Of a DNA stretch of 35,944 bases, positions 1-6,595 are shown in pieces. This stretch comes from Campylobacter sp. (GTDB taxonomy: Bacteria > Campylobacterota > Campylobacteria > Campylobacterales > Campylobacteraceae), in assembly GCA_017469645.1 (NCBI GenBank), contig JAFUFY010000069.1:1-35944 (forward strand). The letters run 5' to 3'. A program made the translations under genes and the position numbers. How positions within the stretch are numbered: position 1 is the first letter of the stretch; the number at the start of each line of letters is the position of its first letter. Below the pieces are notes generated by a model that was not told where the DNA came from, did not search any database, and was given only the letters and a program-made list of their open reading frames with translations.

Positions 1-129
1 ATTTGTAGCTGCTTTTGCAACTTCTGCGTCATCTCTAGTTGCAGCTAGTCTTGGGATAGCAACAGCTGCCAAGATACCTAAAATAACAATAACGAAGATC
101 AATTCGATCATAGTGAAACCTTTTTTCAT
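1..129 (-). CDS. Type IV pilin-like / pseudopilin protein, 5' part only (cut by window edge)
   Basis: The gene starts at 129 on the minus strand and runs off the left edge, so only the first 43 codons are visible. They encode a prepilin leader MKKG followed by FTMIEL and a hydrophobic helix, the classic class III signal: cleavage after Gly4, Phe5 as methylated first mature residue, Glu9 as the conserved mature Glu5. The 129 bases match the start of the complete pilin at 2074-2607 except for one silent change (GAC versus GAT in the RDDA codons). The AAGGAG ribosome site and leader palindrome are also shared. Unlike that copy, no TATAAT box lies at the matching distance upstream, so this copy may be silent in the present orientation. 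Whether the rest of the protein is the same or different cannot be seen here. Confidence 0.85.
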   Translation of the reverse strand, partial: MKKGFTMIELIFVIVILGILAAVAIPRLAATRDDAEVAKAATN

Positions 130-156
130 GGCTTACTCCTTAAAATTTATTTCACC

Positions 157-174
157 TTACATACCTGTATGTAA
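157..174. promoter_or_regulatory. 8-2-8 palindrome in the left pilin leader
   Basis: TTACATAC-CT-GTATGTAA, a perfect dyad with a two-base centre, about 28 bases before the left pilin start codon. The same site, in opposite orientation, sits in the leader of the right pilin. It could be an operator, a leader hairpin (7-bp stem with a four-base loop) or the core site of the neighbouring tyrosine recombinase; the sequence does not decide between these. Confidence 0.6.
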
Positions 175-210
175 AATAAAATTTAAAAATTCAAAGAAAA
201 GCACGAAATT

Positions 211-228
211 TAGGCTAAATTTAGCCTA
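211..228. repeat. Perfect 18-base palindrome upstream of the integrase
   Basis: TAGGCTAAATTTAGCCTA reads the same on both strands. It lies in the gap between the left pilin leader and the integrase (178-427). The rest of that gap is AT-rich with no open frame, no convincing -10 box in either direction and no further structure that I can see apart from the integrase ribosome site AAGGA at 415-419. A binding site for a dimeric protein is possible, but AAATTT-centred palindromes arise easily in this genome. Confidence 0.45.
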
Positions 229-427
229 GATTTACAAATAAATTTACACAAAATTTCACATTCATAAAGCAAATTTTAAGTCAAATTTGAAGCAAAATTT
301 GAATTAAAATTTTTAAAAAATTTGGCTATGGTCTAAAAAAATCACAAAAAAATAGAAAAAATTTAAATTCCACTTGTAAAATTCCCGCCCAAAATTCAAC
401 AAAACACCCAAATAAAGGACATAAAAA

Positions 428-1567
428 ATGGAAATAATAAATCAAAATGACAAAATTTATATTAAATTTCAAAGCAAAAATAAAATCGTCAAACACTCGC
501 TAAAACTCGATTTTAACGCAAAAAATCTCAAATACGCCACAAAAACGCTTTTGCCGATTTTTGAAAAAATCGCTTTATCTAGCGAATTTGGCTTAAACAG
601 CACAAATATGGCGAATAAATACACAAAAACAAAAAATTCAGCCAAAACCACGCAAAATTTAGCTCAAACCACCACAAACAAACCTAAATTTCAAATCCAA
701 TCCACCCAAATTCCGTCCAAACCACACCTTTTAAGCCATTTTTGTGCGATTTATTTTTCGCACCTTAGAATTTATGCCAAAATTTCCACCATCAAAATCG
801 CCACTTATGCTATAAATCGCTTTTTTGATTTTTCGCTTGATTTACCGATAAAAGCGTATCGCACAAGCCATTTGCAAGATGTCATAACGGCGATGAAAAG
901 GGCAAATTTAAGCAACACAACCATAAATTTGATTTTTTCATATATAAAAAGCGTATTCAAAATAGCGATAAATCACGGCGCAATCGCAACAAATCCATTT
1001 TCGCTAATCAAAAAACCGATAAATTTCCCAAAACAAAAGCATTGTTTCACAAAAGAACAGATAAAACTTTTATTAAATTCCGCAGACGGCGAATTGCAAA
1101 CATTTTTATATATCGCCTTTTACACAGGTGCTAGAAGTGGCGAAATTCTCGCCCTTTGCAAAGATGATTTTGATTTTAGCGCGGATAAAATCAACATAAA
1201 TAAAAATCAAACTCGCTTTTGTCTAACCACGCCCAAAAACGGCAAATCTCGCACGATAAATTTGCTAAAACCACTAAAAGAGCATATTTCAAGCCTAAAT
1301 TTAAAAGACGGAAAGATATTCGCAAAAGACTATTTTCAAATTTATTATGAATTCAAAAAACTTCTTGCACTTTTAGGGCTACCACCACGCGGACTTCACG
1401 CCACGCGCCATTCGTTTTGTTCGCATTTGCTTTATGGTGGCGTTCCGACGCCACTTGTCGCGCATACTTTGGGACACTCAAATTTAGATATGATAAATAG
1501 AGTTTATAGCCATTTTTTAGAAAACAGATCGGATTTACGAAATTTAAATAAGGCAATGAAGCTATAA
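428..1567 (+). CDS. Tyrosine recombinase / phage-type integrase
   Basis: A 379-residue tyrosine recombinase. Residues 1-55 form a small N-terminal domain, possibly an arm-site binding module. Residues 57-98 are a low-complexity Thr/Asn/Gln/Lys linker, about 100-200 look like the SAM-like core-binding domain, and 205-379 are the catalytic domain. The active-site set is complete: Arg236 (TGARSGE), a beta-hairpin Lys (270 or 273 in TPKNGKSR), His324 and Arg327 (HATRH), His350 (LGHSN) and nucleophile Tyr360 (RVYSHF). The start has an AAGGA ribosome site eight bases upstream. It is larger than the single-subunit XerH of Campylobacter and lies alone: no excisionase, phage or conjugation gene is near. 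Its place between two inverted pilin copies suggests a DNA inversion role, but chromosomal integrase remnant is the alternative. Family call firm, target unknown. Confidence 0.93.
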   Translation: MEIINQNDKIYIKFQSKNKIVKHSLKLDFNAKNLKYATKTLLPIFEKIALSSEFGLNSTNMANKYTKTKNSAKTTQNLAQTTTNKPKFQIQSTQIPSKPHLLSHFCAIYFSHLRIYAKISTIKIATYAINRFFDFSLDLPIKAYRTSHLQDVITAMKRANLSNTTINLIFSYIKSVFKIAINHGAIATNPFSLIKKPINFPKQKHCFTKEQIKLLLNSADGELQTFLYIAFYTGARSGEILALCKDDFDFSADKININKNQTRFCLTTPKNGKSRTINLLKPLKEHISSLNLKDGKIFAKDYFQIYYEFKKLLALLGLPPRGLHATRHSFCSHLLYGGVPTPLVAHTLGHSNLDMINRVYSHFLENRSDLRNLNKAMKL

Positions 1568-1600
1568 ATTTGACTTAAATTAAACAAATTCGCTTCTATT

Positions 1601-1638
1601 GTCATTGCGAGACGGCAACGCCGTCGAAGCAATCGCCA
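1601..1638 (+). repeat. Family A hairpin repeat, copy 1
   Basis: Constant left flank GTCATTGCGA, variable stem GACGGC-AAC-GCCGTC, constant right flank GAAGCAATCGCCA. The outer bases ATTGC and GCAAT can also pair. It lies 33 bases behind the integrase stop codon. Confidence 0.85.
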
Positions 1639-1666
1639 ACAATTCAATTTGAAATTTATTTTATTT

Positions 1667-1705
1667 GTCATTGCGAGACGGTTAAAACCGTCGAAGCAAT
1701 CGCCA
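1667..1705 (+). repeat. Family A hairpin repeat, copy 2
   Basis: Same flanks as the copy at 1601, but the stem is GACGGTT-AA-AACCGTC. The changed stem bases are matched on the other side, so pairing is preserved. Confidence 0.85.
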
Positions 1706-1730
1706 ATGCTTAAATCATAAAATAGATTTT

Positions 1731-1824
1731 GTCATTCTGAGCGAAGCGAAGAATCTCTTTTAAAATTCACTTTTTGATTTTTCTTTTGAGATTCTTCGCT
1801 ACACTCTGGTTCGTTCAGAATGAC
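1731..1824. repeat. Family B repeat pair in inverted orientation
   Basis: Copy one at 1731-1757 starts GTCATTCTGA and ends GAAGAATCTC. Copy two at 1788-1824 is the same element on the other strand with a longer middle. Together they form a large inverted repeat around a 30-base AT-rich centre. Family B has the same plan as family A, with ATTCT/AGAAT in place of ATTGC/GCAAT. Confidence 0.8.
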
Positions 1825-1833
1825 TATTATTTT

Positions 1834-1875
1834 GTCATTGCGAGATTTTGCGTAGCAAAATCGCGGCAATCGCCA
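1834..1875 (+). repeat. Family A hairpin repeat, copy 3
   Basis: Left flank GTCATTGCGA, then an 8-bp perfect stem GATTTTGC-GTA-GCAAAATC, then GCGGCAATCGCCA. The stem is unrelated in sequence to those of the copies at 1601 and 1667 but still fully paired. The remaining bases up to the pilin promoter near 2010 hold nothing else I recognise. Confidence 0.85.
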
Positions 1876-2009
1876 ATAGTTGAATTTCGAAATTAAAAAA
1901 TTTATAAAATCAAAAACAACTAAACCCCACAAAACACAGTGTTTTACTATAAAAACTAAATTTTTTAAAATTTTTTTGCAAAAAATTTGCATTTTTTAAA
2001 AATTTTGGA

Positions 2010-2015
2010 TATAAT
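2010..2015 (+). promoter_or_regulatory. -10 box of the complete pilin gene
   Basis: TATAAT preceded by TTTTGGA in a T-rich context, the usual form of the housekeeping promoter in Campylobacter, which often lacks a -35 box. The transcript would begin near 2021-2023, just before the leader palindrome, giving a leader of about 50 bases. The box lies in the DNA between the inverted pilin arms, and no equal box faces the left pilin. Confidence 0.75.
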
Positions 2016-2024
2016 TCGACTAAC

Positions 2025-2202
2025 ATTTTACATACAGGTATGTAAGGTGAAATTTATTTACAAGGAGTAAGCCATGAAAAAAGGTTTCACTATGATCGAA
2101 TTGATCTTCGTTATTGTTATTTTAGGTATCTTGGCAGCTGTTGCTATCCCAAGACTAGCTGCAACTAGAGATGATGCAGAAGTTGCAAAAGCAGCTACAA
2201 AT
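2025..2202. repeat. Right arm of inverted pilin repeat
   Basis: Inverted copy of 1-177. It contains the leader palindrome, the AAGGAG ribosome site and the first 43 codons of the complete pilin gene. Confidence 0.9.
2028..2045. promoter_or_regulatory. 8-2-8 palindrome in the right pilin leader
   Basis: TTACATAC-AG-GTATGTAA begins 12 bases after the -10 box, so it would sit at the very 5' end of the transcript. As RNA it could form a 7-bp stem with loop CAGG that protects the message. As DNA it could be an operator or a recombinase core site. Confidence 0.6.
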
Positions 2203-2607
2203 ATTAGCACTATTATTAGTGATATAGGTGCATACTATACATCACAAGCTGCATTTGCTGGTGCTATTAAAGATATGACAAATGTCGCTGTCAATGGCGA
2301 TGGTACATTGAGTGGTGATCCACTAAGCGGAAATGTAGCTTTGGCATCAGCAGGCAAAGAATGTCTTAAACTTACGCTAACTGGTGCGGTAGAGACATCA
2401 GCTAAAAAGACTGCTGCTTATATGAAAGTTGAAGATGGTAGTGATACTAGTGCTCTTTGTAAAAAGGTTCAAAATGATCCTGCGGTTCAAAAATATAAAG
2501 ACAGTAACTTCTTTGGACAAACTTATAACGCTACTGATAGCAAATGGGAGCAAGATACATCAGCTACAAATGGTGTTCCGCTAATAGGTCTTTCAGTTGT
2601 AAGATAA
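2074..2607 (+). CDS. Type IV pilin-like / pseudopilin protein
   Basis: A 177-residue prepilin. Its leader MKKG is expected to be cut after Gly4 by prepilin peptidase. The mature protein starts FTMIE with the conserved Glu at mature position 5 and a hydrophobic helix to about residue 26 (IPRLAATRDD). The rest is a small, Ala/Thr/Ser-rich periplasmic head with Cys97 and Cys129, which could form a disulfide. The ribosome site AAGGAG lies seven bases before the ATG. Codons favour GCT and GCA with few long A/T runs, unlike neighbouring genes, which suggests high expression. It could be a fibre subunit or a type II secretion/competence pseudopilin; no assembly genes are in the window. A second, partial, nearly identical start lies inverted at the left edge. 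Confidence 0.9.
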   Translation: MKKGFTMIELIFVIVILGILAAVAIPRLAATRDDAEVAKAATNISTIISDIGAYYTSQAAFAGAIKDMTNVAVNGDGTLSGDPLSGNVALASAGKECLKLTLTGAVETSAKKTAAYMKVEDGSDTSALCKKVQNDPAVQKYKDSNFFGQTYNATDSKWEQDTSATNGVPLIGLSVVR

Positions 2608-2635
2608 TTTCTTACTAAGTTAAAAAATAATAACT

Positions 2636-2664
2636 GGCTCGGACTTCGGTTCGAGCCTTTTTTT
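2636..2664 (+). terminator. Rho-independent terminator of the pilin gene
   Basis: A 9-bp stem (GGCTCGGAC with GTTCGAGCC, one G-U pair) closed by a C(TTCG)G tetraloop and followed by seven T residues, 28 bases after the pilin stop codon. It is the clearest terminator in the window and fits a strongly expressed single-gene transcript. Confidence 0.92.
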
Positions 2665-2740
2665 ATTTCTGATCAAATTATCTATCGTCTAAATTTGAAA
2701 TCCTAAATTTCGGCTTTTGCATTTCTTAAAATTTAAGCTT

Positions 2741-2777
2741 TGGCGATTGCATACTCGCTACACTCTCTCGCAATGAC
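2741..2777 (-). repeat. Family A repeat, degenerate middle
   Basis: Reads GTCATTGCGA to GCAATCGCCA on the minus strand. The outer flanks are intact but the middle no longer pairs well, so it looks like a decayed copy. Confidence 0.7.
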
Positions 2778-2786
2778 AAAATAATA

Positions 2787-2875
2787 GTCATTCTGAGCGA
2801 AACGGAGTGTAGCAAAGAATCTCAAAAGGAAACTTTAATCTAAATTTATGAATTTTCTTCGCTTCGCTCAGAATG
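2787..2875. repeat. Family B repeat pair in inverted orientation
   Basis: One copy at 2787-2823 (GTCATTCTGA to GAATCTC) faces a second, shorter copy on the other strand at 2855-2875. The layout matches the pair at 1731-1824. Confidence 0.75.
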
Positions 2876-2927
2876 GCGGAAAATTTTCGTTCAGAATAAC
2901 ATAGACTGATTTCGTAATTTAAACTTT

Positions 2928-3171
2928 GCGATTGACTTCGCCTAACGGCTCGTCCAAAACAAGTGTAACGCTTTTTACGAAGTAAAAATGTTTCTATGAA
3001 ACCTGTCTCACGCAAAGCGTGAGCTACCGCTTCGCTGTTTTGCTTCGAGTTTTTCAAACTCTCGCAATGACAAAAAATTTTACCTTTTGCGATTACTACA
3101 ACGGACTTCATCAATCTGGCGATGACAGTGAGCCAGATTGCTTCGAATTTGTTTCATAAATTCTTGCAATG
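2928..3171. repeat. Mosaic of nested family A-like hairpins
   Basis: The 600-base gap between the pilin terminator and the next gene is filled with repeat fragments. Recognisable parts are an intact minus-strand family A end at 3041-3071 with stem GAGTTT-GAA-AAACTC, a 7-bp hairpin CTCACGC-AAA-GCGTGAG at 3007-3023, and a 9-bp inverted repeat CAATCTGGC/GCCAGATTG at 3112-3140 inside another element whose ends are weaker. Copies seem to have inserted into earlier copies. Open frames here are translations of repeats, not genes. Confidence 0.65.
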
Positions 3172-3211
3172 AAAAAATAATCGTATTATCATTTATCTGC
3201 CTTCATAAAAT

Positions 3212-4666
3212 TTACTTTTGCACTTCGTCATAATCAATATGCGGAAGTAGTTTCGCCGCACTAACAAAAATCGGCTCATTTGCGTTATAAAATCCATCAA
3301 ATTTAAATAAATTCTTACCCAAATTTAGCTCATCTAAAATTCCAAAATATCCCAAAAGCGTAGTCATCGTATCGATACTAGAACCTTTTGTATCTATAAA
3401 AATATCTTTTTTAATGTCATCATCTAAAATGGTAAAAACAAGTCCGCCTTGCAAACTAGCAAGTTTTCCTACTTCTTTACTTTCTTCTATCATCGGCACT
3501 TTGTGATCGCTTTGTAGAACTATGATGGTATTTTTACTAAATTCGGATGAGCGAATTTTATCGATAAATTTACTAAGAAGCATATCGGTGCATTTAACCG
3601 CACGAAGCATTTGTATGTCATACTTTTCATACGATAAATTTTGACAAGCCTTTGGAATAAAACCATTTGGCACATGTGTTGAAACCGTTAAAATGCTTTG
3701 GAAAAATTTCTTTTTACTCTTTGATAATCGCAGAAAATCAGCCCAAGCGATCTCAAACATTTCATCATCATCGACACCCCATTCGTTTAGATTTGTCGCT
3801 CCTTGTTTTACCAATTGCTCTTTGCCTTTCATCTCATCAAATTTAGTAGCCCTCAAAAAATCTTGTGTTTTTTGAAAATCAAGCGGAGCTCCTTTCATAA
3901 AATATGTATGATAGCCTTGTTCTTTTAAAATTTCACTAGCACATTTAATATTTGTATAAAATGCGTTTTTATCGGCATTTTTAAAATTAAAAACATAAGG
4001 CAAAGCACAGTTTGCAGAAAATATGCCTTCTATCGTTATAGAAGCACCGGGGCTTTGCGAGATATTTGTAAATTCGATTTTATGCGTTAAATTTGATATA
4101 TAAGGCGTAAGATTTGGGAAAATTTGCGGATTTGTATAACTTTTATTAAAACTTTCTAAGAAAATATAAACGATATTTTTATCTTTTGTTGCAGGTTTTG
4201 GCATAGGGACTTTTAAATGCGGATAAATAGAAGCTTTCAAAACGATAATAGGCGGATTTATAAGCATATAAATTTTATAAATCGCTATGATTGTTGGATT
4301 TAAAACAAAGGCAATAATAAAAAAAACTAAAAACAAAAATGAGAATTTAAGATTTTTAGTTAATTTTTGTGCTATTTTTTTATAAAAAATCACGCAAAAT
4401 AAAATAAGTGCTAAAAAAACAGATAAACCAAGCAGTATTTCTTTCATAAAAGTTGAAATAGGGGCTCCATCGATGCTGATTTTAAAAAAATTTATCGAAA
4501 AATATGTCATAGAATTCCCTGTATATTTCACAAAAAGAAAATCTATAAGCATAAATAAAATATACACAAAAATTCCCACACAAGCAACGCCCAAAAGCCA
4601 TTTTTTGTGTAAAAATTTAGCTAGAAAAAATGAAACGATAAAGCAAAGAACCGAAATATATGTCAT
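3212..4666 (-). CDS. Membrane-anchored sulfatase-fold transferase (LTA synthase / OpgB-like)
   Basis: A 484-residue protein with about four to five membrane segments in the first 140 residues, then an alkaline-phosphatase/sulfatase-type domain facing the periplasm. Residues that match the family are Glu171 (IFLESFN, metal), Thr211 in GASITIEG (the position of the catalytic Thr of OpgB and LtaS), His331 (STHVPNG) and Asp387-His388 (QSDHK, metal). Such enzymes move phosphoglycerol or phosphoethanolamine from phospholipids to glycans or lipid A. The substrate here is unknown; Campylobacter makes no lipoteichoic acid, so glycan or lipid decoration is more likely. The gene stands alone between a repeat cluster and a hairpin, with an AAAGG ribosome site. 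Confidence 0.8.
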   Translation of the reverse strand: MTYISVLCFIVSFFLAKFLHKKWLLGVACVGIFVYILFMLIDFLFVKYTGNSMTYFSINFFKISIDGAPISTFMKEILLGLSVFLALILFCVIFYKKIAQKLTKNLKFSFLFLVFFIIAFVLNPTIIAIYKIYMLINPPIIVLKASIYPHLKVPMPKPATKDKNIVYIFLESFNKSYTNPQIFPNLTPYISNLTHKIEFTNISQSPGASITIEGIFSANCALPYVFNFKNADKNAFYTNIKCASEILKEQGYHTYFMKGAPLDFQKTQDFLRATKFDEMKGKEQLVKQGATNLNEWGVDDDEMFEIAWADFLRLSKSKKKFFQSILTVSTHVPNGFIPKACQNLSYEKYDIQMLRAVKCTDMLLSKFIDKIRSSEFSKNTIIVLQSDHKVPMIEESKEVGKLASLQGGLVFTILDDDIKKDIFIDTKGSSIDTMTTLLGYFGILDELNLGKNLFKFDGFYNANEPIFVSAAKLLPHIDYDEVQK

Positions 4667-4683
4667 TTTAACCTTTTTATGCG

Positions 4684-4720
4684 AATTTTGCGTTTTTCTT
4701 GCGAAAAGCTACGCAAAATT
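4684..4720. terminator. Long hairpin between two minus-strand genes
   Basis: A 10-bp stem AATTTTGCGT/ACGCAAAATT encloses a second stem TTTTC-TTGC-GAAAA. A T6 run follows on the plus strand only, so it is not a textbook terminator for the minus-strand gene ending at 4852. It may still act as a structural end or be a decayed repeat. The rest of the gap 4667-4851 holds nothing I recognise. Confidence 0.4.
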
Positions 4721-4851
4721 ATTTTTTAAAGCCCCATTTTAGCAAATTTGAGTTTAAATTTGCTTTTTTGGGAAATTTAAATTCATTTTTGAGCCGTTTT
4801 TAGAGCTAAAATTTATACTTATACCCAAAAGAAATTATAAAAATTTTTCAC

Positions 4852-6552
4852 TCACTTTGCTTTTATACTTTGAAAAATTTCGTCTGAAATTTGCTCAAAA
4901 GAAGCGTTTATATCGCTATTTAGCGAATTTTTAAATTCATCTTTGCTTTGTAGAATTTGATTGTAAATTTGGCGCTCGAAATCGGCACGATTTAACGCTT
5001 CATCGCCTTTTGCAAAAATGTAATCAAACCCAAACCAAGTCGCCACTGCTAGCACTGGCACACACACGATCGCCCCTGCGCCACACACTATGCCACTACT
5101 GCCAGTGGTCGCACTGGCTGCTAGTTTAGCATTTGTTTTGGCTAGGGATTTTGCGATTATTTTTAGTGTTATCGCACTTCCCACAAAACCCGCTCCCATC
5201 GCACTTCCTTGCACTCTTGTAAGCTTGTTTTGAAGCAAAAATTCATTGGTGATATTTAGGTCAAAACTTAAATTTCCGCTAGTTTTAACTAAAAGCGAAT
5301 TTAGATTTTTCTCATATTCGCTAATGCCCGAAATAACGAGTTTTTCGATATTTTCGTTGAAATCACGCGGAAAACTTTCGTTTAAAAACTGCGTAAATTT
5401 ATCGTTTAAAAATTTGGTTGAGTTTTTATCAACCACGCCGTGAAATAGCACCAAATAATCACTCATTACCGAGTAGTTAAAATCTGCCGTTTTTTTCGCA
5501 ACAAGCCTTGCGCCGTTTTCAAAAACGCTGTCTATATAAGCATTTAGCGCATTTATCGTAATATTTTTAGCGCTAGTTTTTGTAGCGTTAAATTCATTTA
5601 TAAATTCGCTAACTTTTTTGCTTTCAAGCTCGAATTTTACGCCATTTTTAAGTATAAATTCAAAGGTTTTTGCGCTTATCGTTTCTTGTGAATTAAAATT
5701 TTGCAAATTCTTTTGTGTTTTTGGGGCTAAATTTAATATCAAAGTAAAATAAGCAAAAGTTAAAATCGTGGCGATAAAAAGTCCAAATTTAGGTAGTTTT
5801 TCACTTTGTTTCGTGCCAAAAAAATACGAAATAAAATGCAAAATGGCGACAAAAAACAGAAATTTATTTAGACTGATAAAAAGCAAAATAAATGCCTTTT
5901 TATCGCTAAAATAGGCATTTTGCAGATAATTTTGCGCTTCGTTTATGTAAAACGAATAAACAAAAATTTCATTTAAAATCCTTGAAGCAAAACCTGCATT
6001 AACGCTTTGTGAAGCCAAATACGACCACAGCGAAGTTTGCTGCGAAATTTCGCCTGTAAAATTTGCATTAAAATCAAAAACCAAATTCAAAATAAAAAAG
6101 ATCAAAACGCCCAAAAAAGCTGAAATCAAAATCACCCATTTTTTGGTAGCAAAATGCAAATTTTTCACTTCGTTTTTGAAAATTTTTAAGATAAAAAATC
6201 GCACCAAAACAAACAAAACAGGCAGTATCGTAAAAACAAAAGCAAACTCAAAAGGCAAAATGCTAAGCAAATTCAAAATCAATGAAAAAGCTAAAATAAC
6301 GGCAGAAAAAAACGCAAAAATCGCACTTAAAATTTTGCCCGAAAGAAGTTTGCGAATTTTGCTTTCGTTTTTGTAAAAACCCCTGTGTAAGGCGATTTTA
6401 CGAGCATAAATATAATCAAAAATCTCTTTTGCAATAATAAAAGTCCAAAATACAAAAAAGGCAAAAACGCTTATGTCGCCAAACTCGGCACAAAAAATCG
6501 CAAAAATAAAAAGCGAAGCAAAAATTACGATTTTTACAAGCAAATTCGCCAT
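4852..6552 (-). CDS. Large multi-pass membrane protein of unknown function
   Basis: I do not recognise a family. The 566-residue protein has about seven hydrophobic segments in its first 280 residues, with a basic stretch (YARKIALHRGFYKNESKIRK) after the second. A soluble middle part spans about 285-460, rich in Asn, Phe and Lys. A small-residue Gly/Ala/Ser segment at about 465-530 includes SSGIVCGAGAIVC and could form a membrane hairpin, and the tail is an acidic amphipathic helix. The shape recalls proteins with a C-terminal glycine-zipper-like hairpin, but no catalytic motif is visible. It starts 43 bases after the Crp/Fnr gene and may be cotranscribed with it. Confidence 0.75.
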   Translation of the reverse strand: MANLLVKIVIFASLFIFAIFCAEFGDISVFAFFVFWTFIIAKEIFDYIYARKIALHRGFYKNESKIRKLLSGKILSAIFAFFSAVILAFSLILNLLSILPFEFAFVFTILPVLFVLVRFFILKIFKNEVKNLHFATKKWVILISAFLGVLIFFILNLVFDFNANFTGEISQQTSLWSYLASQSVNAGFASRILNEIFVYSFYINEAQNYLQNAYFSDKKAFILLFISLNKFLFFVAILHFISYFFGTKQSEKLPKFGLFIATILTFAYFTLILNLAPKTQKNLQNFNSQETISAKTFEFILKNGVKFELESKKVSEFINEFNATKTSAKNITINALNAYIDSVFENGARLVAKKTADFNYSVMSDYLVLFHGVVDKNSTKFLNDKFTQFLNESFPRDFNENIEKLVISGISEYEKNLNSLLVKTSGNLSFDLNITNEFLLQNKLTRVQGSAMGAGFVGSAITLKIIAKSLAKTNAKLAASATTGSSGIVCGAGAIVCVPVLAVATWFGFDYIFAKGDEALNRADFERQIYNQILQSKDEFKNSLNSDINASFEQISDEIFQSIKAK

Positions 6553-6595
6553 TTTTTTCCTTTTTTCATTTGTATAAAAACAAATTTGTAAAAGT

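Larger units (their letters stand above)
1..177. repeat. Left arm of inverted pilin repeat
   Basis: Reverse complement of 2025-2202. It covers the first 129 coding bases of the left pilin (one mismatch), the AAGGAG ribosome site, a short diverged stretch with a one-base indel in the leader, and a 29-base block around an 18-base palindrome that is the same in both arms. Similarity stops abruptly at 177, about three bases beyond the palindrome. The arm may extend past the window edge. Confidence 0.9.

Noticed and set aside
428..1567. Integrase as evidence for a prophage or integrative element
   Set aside because: No phage, conjugation, excisionase or tRNA attachment feature lies nearby, and the adjacent genes are pilins and core genes.
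1601..1875. CRISPR array
   Set aside because: Repeats differ in orientation, family and spacing, the variable part is a hairpin stem and not a spacer, and there are no cas genes.
1732..1992. Minus-strand open frame of 86 codons behind the integrase
   Set aside because: It is a translation across family A and B repeats, with no ribosome site and no protein-like composition.
2788..3114. Minus-strand open frame of 108 codons behind the pilin terminator
   Set aside because: It reads through the repeat mosaic; its sequence is that of the repeats and not of a gene.
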